Positions 48,401 through 57,400 of a stretch of 64,000 nucleotides of DNA are shown here, one piece after another (position 1 is the stretch's first letter; each line of letters opens with the position of its first letter). The notes beneath the pieces were generated by a model. It made no database searches. It saw only the letters and a program-made list of their open reading frames with translations, and had not been told where the DNA came from. Origin of the DNA: Pontederia crassipes (lineage: Eukaryota > Streptophyta > Magnoliopsida > Commelinales > Pontederiaceae); NCBI GenBank assembly GCA_030549335.1, contig CM060197.1, positions 46,837,654-46,901,653 of the forward strand, given 5' to 3'. Made by a program: the position numbers and the translations under genes.

Positions 48401-51400
48401 AAATGAGAACTATATTGGGAATCAGTTATGCATTTTATCACTCATTAGAGGATGGACCATTCTTGGTAATCTATGCCTTTGGAAATAAAGTGGTTCATTA
48501 ATCGATGTCATTCAATATCCTTTCTATGTCTCGATACTTTGACCATGGAGGTTGCCTTTAGTTTCAACCCATTGATTTTTCATTGCTTAATCTTTTGTTA
48601 CAATATTGTATTATATGATTTCAGAGAAGATTGGTGGTTATACATTATCACGATCAGTTCTTTTCTTTTGGTAATGGGATATCTTTTGACTCCATGTATA
48701 GGGTCAATGCATAGGTATCATAGTGATGTTAGTAGAGTGAGAATCACTCCAAATCAATGTTAAGATTGAGTGGTAACTATGATGAGGAATTGATCGAGTG
48801 ATGAAACATATGGTAAACTCATAACAAACGACAAGAATTTATAAACATAACAAAGCATGTCCTTAGTGAATCATCATGAAATGTAAGTGAATGAATGAGA
48901 TGAATTCAAGTAGCAAGATGTAAAATAAAACAATCACAAACAATCATTTCTATTCTTTGCACATTATTCCATTGTCGTTTAGTACATGGAAGAGTGGTTA
49001 TATAACCCTAAAGTTGATTGGAAACCTATCCATATATAAGAAATATGCTTGGGATCATAAACGATCCACTTGATCGAGACAAAATTGAGAAAATTATTCA
49101 CCATATAGACATTTAGGCATTTTAGAGAACATCCTATACACTATAAGAAAATTGTGCATTTGTGACGGACACGAATCTTTCGCATTTTCTGACGGCATTT
49201 GCAAGAAAATAAAAAAATTTTGAAAATACCGAGGGCAAAAAGGTCCTTCGCTATTACGGATGATAAAATTTTGTCGATGATTTATCGTTGGTCTTCAGAA
49301 TTATCGATGGATGCAAAGGATAAGGCCGTTGGTAAATATATTTTTAATAAAATATATATAATATAATATAAGCATATGTTTCATATTTTATTATTAATGT
49401 TTAATATAATAAATATAATACATATTTATCTTCCTACATTTTCTTATATTCTTTTCTTGTAAAAACACATTTACAAATTTTTTATTAATATAATCTTATT
49501 CATAAAATTTGTTTTCGAAAAACTACATTTAAAAATTGTGAATGATAGGTATTCTAAGTTCTAACAATTCACTCATTCTTTTCCTAATTATATTTCCTTT
49601 TTTTCTCACACTTCTTGCATTCTATATAATTAGAATTTTTTTAATTAATTTTATTCAAAATTCTATTAAACTACTTTTTATTAATTGTGAAATGTCCATT
49701 TAATCTTATTATCTTATTACAAGAAATATTTATTAAAAAAAATAGATATGGATAAAATCATTGATAAGAAAGATATTATGTCTTTTATAATATGTCTTTT
49801 TATATATTTTTATGGGTCATTTGTGATTTATAAAAAATTAATCATTATTTAAAATTTTAGTGCACATTAATTTATGATGAATTTATATATAATTATTTAT
49901 TATCACAAATAAAAATAAATAAAATAGAATAAAACATACTATTAATATTTTAATATTATTGTTATCGTCAGGTTTGGCCTTCGGTAGTACTGATTTGAGT
50001 AGACCCATCGATAGACATTATTATAATATTATATATAGTATAATATAAAACATATGGTTAATATTTTAATATTATTGCTACTGACAAGTTTGGCCATCGG
50101 TATTATGGATGGATTTCCATCCGTCACTACTACCGAAAGGTAGACCCATTGATAACTATTATTATAATACTATAGATATAATATAATATAAAATATATGA
50201 TTAATATTTTAATATTATTGTTATCGATGGGTTTGACCTTCAGTATTACCGACGAATGTATTACCGATGGATAGACCCATCAATAACTAATATTATATAT
50301 ATGATATAATATAAAACATGGTATGAATATTTTAATAATAATAGTTATCGATGGATTTGACCTTTAGTAGTACTGATGGAAACCCATTCGTCGATACTAC
50401 CTATTATTATAATATATAACATAATATAAAACATATAATTAATCTTTTATTGTTATTACTATCTTCGTATCCATCAGAAACACTAATTTCTTATGAGTTT
50501 CACCCATGGTTCCCGCCTAATTTTTCCTCTCACTATATATCTCCCTCTCCCCATCCCATCCTAACTCTTTGTCTCCCCTCTCTCAATCTTCCCCTCTCTC
50601 TTTCACTCTATCATCTCTGACAATCTCCGACTGCAGCGACTTCCCACGTGTCATGCCTTAACGTCCACGTCCAGAACACAAAGGGGTGTTGGCCTTAATT
50701 GTCTTCTTCACGAGCGTCAAGCAGCCTCATGGTCATTCGCCCTTCATGCCGGTCGCTCTGCATACACAAGGAAAAATCCCAACGCACAATGCCTCTAAAG
50801 AACACTCGGACATGGGGGAAAGTTTGGAAATATTATTGATCAAAAGATGATTATACATGTCGGCCATAGGCCTCTATTTATACAATATTAGGGCCGGTTA
50901 CTCCTCTAACCTCCCTATTTTATCTTTGCACTATTTAAGGGATCCTCCTCGATTTCCTAATCTGTAAAACCCCCTTTAGGCTTTATCTTCTCAGCAAGAT
51001 TTAAACCAGGACATTCCTCCTTGATTCCGCTAACAACCGGCCAAAGAGATAAGTTTCCAACTTATCTCTTTCCAACCATCTACCTTCCAATCACCACCTT
51101 TCCTATTATGGATAAATCACAGGTCGTTAGGGGGGCTTACTTTCCTTCTCAAAGCTTGTCACCTTTGGAGAAGGATCGAACTCCTCTGGACTGACACCGT
51201 CGTGCCACTCCTATCGTCCGCTGCCAAAGTGGGCAAATATCAAACTGGGTATTATGCCACTTTCGGCAGGAAAGTCATCTCACGGAGCCTACGCGCTTCA
51301 CCCCATGTCATCATGTTGTCCCAGAGAGCCTCATGCTCTGCGCCATGGCCAGGAACGGGCGTGGGACGCCCATCCCACCATGCACCCTGGCATCCCTCCT

Positions 51401-54400
51401 AAGGCGATGGTTGACACATGACTCCAGCAACCACTGACGGCTCCGGCGACTCCGAATCCGGCACTATCTATCCCCCTCTCACTCTCGACTTCGGCCACCT
51501 ACAAGTCGAAATCGACCACCCCCCGGCTAGATCGGATCTGGCGCCTACGGCCCGATCCAACCTGCGGGTGGTCGAATCTGACCCCCGTGGCCCGATCTGA
51601 CGCGTACTACCAGATCTAGCCTGCAAGTGACCGAATCTAGTGCCTACGGCGAGATCCCTCTTTCCTCTTTCTTTATTGGTGTTACACCACTTGGAGGCAG
51701 TGCGGGTAGATCCGATCGCCTGGTGGCAGCCTCCTTCTCTCCTGCACTCCCTCCCATTGGATTGGGCCATCTACGACCGGATTTGGCCATGAGGTTCGAT
51801 TTTTTATATTTTAAAAATAGTTTGTGGATCGGAACATCTGATGACTTGCATAATCTAAATGTTAGAGGTATCCTTTCCCACTTGAACTTTCGATCATGAT
51901 TATATCATTAATTTTCCTATACAATTGGACATTATTATGAAAATTATAAATATATTGATAGCCAATATAAATTGATTCAATATTTATAACTTACTTCCTA
52001 ATCATCCATCTTAGATGATTATTTTGCTTCATAAGTAATTTGTAGGAGACTTATAAAATCCTCACATTTTATCTTGGCCTAAGAAATTTGTAAGATTTGC
52101 TCATATGATGTTTTGATTTTTTAATAATTGATGGAAGGAGGGATCACATATGTAGGATCACAAGGCATTGAGGGAGGGGGAGGTGGGAGGTGGGGTGAAT
52201 TGGTGTTCAAATCAAAATTGCCGATTTTATAAAAATTATCGCGGAAGCTTAAAATAAATTTGTTAAACTTTAAACTAATACAATAACAGTCAAATCACAT
52301 TAATGATAGAGTAAGAAAGAGTAGAGGATAGCAGAACAAACACACGATGCACATAAAGTCATTCATTTGATATTCATCATTCATCTCACAATTATTCGAA
52401 TGAGATGATTTTTTACTCTATGAAAAGCTAATAGAATTTTCTACAACTTTGATATTCATTATTCATCCAAAATTTAAATGATATTAATTTAAAGTTCAAT
52501 ACATAAAGTTATTCATTTCAAATTAAATTCTTTAGACCTTTACTCTTTTATACATAACTTTTCATACGAGTATTCAAATGAGATGATATTTGATTCTTCG
52601 AAAGTTAACAATATCATCTATAAATTTTATATCAATCTCTTATCCAAATCTCATGATAAGGTACTCAAATATTAAGTGCAAGTTTAGCACATAAAAATAT
52701 CATATCAACTTCAAATTGAAATTTTCGAGCTTCACTTGTTTAAACGTAACTTTTTTATGTGATTGTCCAAATGAGGTCATTCTTGATGCACTAGAAAGAT
52801 AATAGAATTATCTATAACTTTTTATATTCAACTTATATGTAAATATTATGGGAACATAGACAAATGCCAACCAAAAGTCTAGTGCATGAAGCAACTCATT
52901 CTTATTTAGATTTTTTCAGTAAATTAAATATAATACTAAATCTTTCGAAGTTTGTATCATCAAAATATAATTATATAGGATATAAAAACTTTGTTCTAAC
53001 AGAATCTTCCATAGTCATATCTAGATTAAGCGGTTTTAAGTTCATTCGAAAAGTCATCCGTTTTCAACCATTACACGCATTTCATAATCCCATTTAATTT
53101 ATTCTTTTTTATTACCGACAATACTAATCCATCTTAAAAATAATAGAAAAATAATTATTTTGGTCATAGCTATCTATGAACACTTTATATTGGGATTAGT
53201 TTGAAGTCTTATGCCAAATAAGCTTCAATAACTATTTCATCATATACTATACTTAAACTTTTGAGTAAGTACATTAGGTTATATGTACCTATACAAGTGG
53301 GTATGCGAAATCTAAAACTTTTGGTAAGCCAAAGGGTGAGTTATTTATTGGATCGTAATTTACTCTAACATTACTCGGATCAATGTGACTTCTTATTCTT
53401 TCAAAAACTAAGCTTTTATATTTGTCCATCCATATATTATATATGATTTTTTAAATAAGAATATCATATTAAATGCCTTTGAATGATAATTAACCTCCAA
53501 AAATGAAATGTCACAACAAAACACAAGTTCCCTTTTTTACTTGTCATACTATTGTTCAAAGACAAGTAAACATTCTATTCCAATTCATAATATTTTATAA
53601 TATTTCGTACAATAACTTATAGAGTTTATGTTGGTTCCTACTATATAAAATAACATCCCTGGGAATCAACCACTTAAAATCTTTATCAATTCATATATAA
53701 AGAATAACACAAAGAAATGAAAGTCTTACTTGTACTTTACAGTAGATGGTGTGGCGACAGCTGGCAATAGTACATGAACTTTCAGTATATGGTATCACTA
53801 CTAGAAAAATATTGATTACCGATGGTCCGGAGCGTCAGTAATCAGCCCGAAAATCGTCGGTAATGCAATTACCGACGGTTTTTCAATCGGAATAGATCCA
53901 TCGGAAAAACGCTCGTCGCAAATCGATTTGCGACGGTCGACAAAAATTCGTCAAAAATATCGACGGTCAGAACCATCAGAAAAGTCCCGGCAGTTCGAAC
54001 CGTCGAAAGTTTTCGACGGTTGCAACTGCCGGAAAAGGCCGGCGATTCAAACCGTCGAAAGTTTCCGACGATTGCAACCGCCGGAAAAGGCCGGTGGTTC
54101 AAACCGTTGCAACTTTTCGACGGTCGCAACTGTCGAAACTTTCAATGGCCATCGTAACCGTCGATCTTTCGGCGGTCGCAAAGAATTTTTAAATATAAAA
54201 AAATTAGCGGCCGGATCGGGCCGCGGCCAGCTTCGACTGCGGCGAAATCCGGTCGCCAGGCGGTGGATCCGGCCGTTGGGGGTCGCAGATCCGGCCGCCA
54301 GGTGGCGGATCCGGCCCTCGGCCCAGATCCGAGCCGTCGGCGCTCGATCCAGGCCGCTAGGGCCAGATCCGGCCGCTAGGCGGTCGATCCAGGCCGCTGG

Positions 54401-57400
54401 GGCCAGATCCGGCCGCTGACGCCCGATTCGGCCGCCAGCCGGCCGGATCCGAATGCCCGATAGCCGATCCGACCACTGGAGGCTGGATCCGGCCGCTAGG
54501 CAGCCGATCTGGCCGTTGGGGCCCGGATCCGAACGCCCACGGCCGGATCCGGCCGTCCAGCGACGAGATCCGGCCGACAGCGGCCTCTGGCCGGAGAGAG
54601 AAAGAGAGAGAGACGCCGGCGCGGGAGAGGGTCGCCGGCATCCGGTGCGGGAGAGGGACGACCGGTGCTCGCGGGCCGGGTGAGGGAGAGGGAGAGGGAG
54701 AGGGAGAGAGAGAGAGGAGGGGAGGGGAGGAGGAAATTTTAATATATAAGGGGAAAAGATGAAAGAGAGCGGGAAAAGGAAAAAAAAAGCGGGATAACGA
54801 AATTTTAATTACCGATGGTTACGGCCATAAAAAATGTAAATATTAATTAATTTTAAAATTACCGGGTTGTGACCGTCGAAAATATATTTAGTTATATTTA
54901 ATATTTATTTTTTTGCCGACGGTTTGACCGTCGGTAATCATTACCGATGGTCGAAATCCTCGGTAATTGCGATGGTTTAGACCGTCGCTAGTTATATTAA
55001 TAAAATACTCTTCATATGATATTATTATACATTTACCGACCTAAAAAATTGCGGCGAATTTTGCGACGGATGGATATCCATTGGAAATATCGATGTTCCT
55101 AATCGTCAAAAAATTAAATAATAATATAAAAAATACATAATTTAATTTTTTTCATTTTCGACGGTCATAACCGTCGGAAAATTTGTCGAAAAAATTAAAT
55201 AATAATATAATAAATTATATAATTTATTTTTTTATTTTCGACAGTCGTGACCGTCAAAAAATCCGTCGAAAATTGCGACGGATGAATATCCGTCAGAAAT
55301 ATCGACGTTCCTAATCGTCGAAACATTAAATAATAATATAAATCATTTTCGACGGTCATAATCGTCGAAAAATCCGTCGAAAATGAAACCGTAAAAAAAA
55401 TCCATCGCAAATTGCGACGGATTTCGAACCGTCGGAAATTACCCGTCGGAAAATCACGATTTTCTTGTAGTGTACAATGGGACATCAAAAGAGTTTTAAT
55501 ACCATAAAGATACTCCCAAATCAATCTCCACCACATGGAAAAAACCAACCTGAAGGCCCTATGAACACTATGATTTTGACAAAGACCGATCAACAATTAA
55601 GGCACATCAGCGAAAGAAAGATAAATGAATTTATAAAGATATAAATAGGAGAGCCACTAAGTGCGTATCTCCAAGAGGTCTCAAATAAAAATACTTCATA
55701 AAAATAAAAATACTTCATAACTAATACATCATGATCTAAGGAAACATAAAGAAAAATAAATAGGTCTCTAAGTTCATGTTATTGGCTATTGCTTGAGCTT
55801 CGTCGCAGCACTCAATTTCTTTCACCATCACTGACCTGGGCAAACACAAGGACGTCAATTTTCCCGTGAACTTTACAACTCAAGTGGAGAAATAATAACA
55901 ATATACAATGAATAATTTTTAGTAGGATAAATCAATAAATTCATATACATACCTTTGTTGAAAAAAGGAGCACATGTAATCAGAATAATTGATAAGCATA
56001 GAGAATGAACATATAACAATGAATTGTATGATGAACAATGGTAACAATGATATGATAAATCAGTAGCATATTCGATAATAGTGATTGGTGACAATGATTC
56101 GATAACATTAATTTTGTAACAATGATTTGGTAATGATATCACTGATTTGATAACGATAACAATGATTCGATAATAGTAACAATGCTTCTTTACTTTTATT
56201 CATAAAAAATTATTCAATGATCTTGTTCAACATGGTGATTAATAAATATGTGATTTGAAATTTCTCATCCTTTCTTTATTTAATTTTGAGGTGTACCAAG
56301 CAAACAATACAGTCATGTGTCAATGATCAATGGTTGATCAATCCATAACATTGCACTCTAATGAGAGAATAAAATGGCCTTTAATAATGAACAATAAGGA
56401 TAGTGCACTTTGCTTGGAATGACGATCCAATATTTATCTTGTTATCATCTTGATAATCTTAACATTGCTATAATCAATGTTCGGAGTCATTTTGAAGTTC
56501 ACTGATGAGCAAACAAAATAATGATATCGACATGATAAATCACGAGTCAATTGAATAATAAATCAAGAGTAGTTATATAATTAAGCATTTAGATAATGAA
56601 AAATCATATCAGGTCTCGAGTCGGACCGAAGAAAAGTTTGAATCAAATTCGAGGTTTTAGAAAATGGAAAAGGGAGTCTAGGGAAACTCGGGTTGGTCCC
56701 TCCTTGATGAACTCGGGCCGAATGTGAAACGAACTCAAGCTGGGCTTGGAAAAATGTCACGAGCGATTTCAACGCATGATGAACTCGGACTAAATCCGGA
56801 GGAGCCGGGGCCGGGTACAAAAATGTTGAGAGGTTGGGGGTTCCATCTACTAACCTGAATCGGATTTAGGGCAACTGGGACCGGATTTTGCATACGCATG
56901 CCGAATTCAGAGGAAACTCAGTCGGGTTCGTGATGAACCAGGGTCGGGTTCTTTAGATGCCTAGAGTGTCAACAATTCCCAACTTTTTATCCTAATCTAA
57001 CAATGGTGATACAAGTCGCACCCATAATATCATGCATGACCGAAACAACAAAATAATACATGAATATCAATAACAAAATATGAGATCAATAGACAAATTG
57101 AGACCATTCTCTGGAACATTAACATACACATGGTTGATTTTCCTCTTTGTTTTACTAATCAATTTGATGATGACAGTGACATGCATATCGCATGAAACAA
57201 TCCAGATCAAACATGACAGGACATAACAAAGCCTTCAATCATGAACGGGCATGATAATACATCTAAAACTAACTACTTGGACCCTTATGGCGTTAGCAGG
57301 AATGAAACAAGGATCTATTGGCTAGATCAGATCTTACACGAATTATTCAAGGTGATTTTTACTTCACCCATCTGATTATGTTATTCGTCCAGAGGTTTCC

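Noticed and set aside
48473-48763. 96-aa hydrophobic open frame
   Set aside because: No family resemblance or exon context; lies within retroelement debris in an intron.
54357-54683. Open frames in the GATCCGGCCG region
   Set aside because: Produced by the minisatellite composition of CACTA-2.
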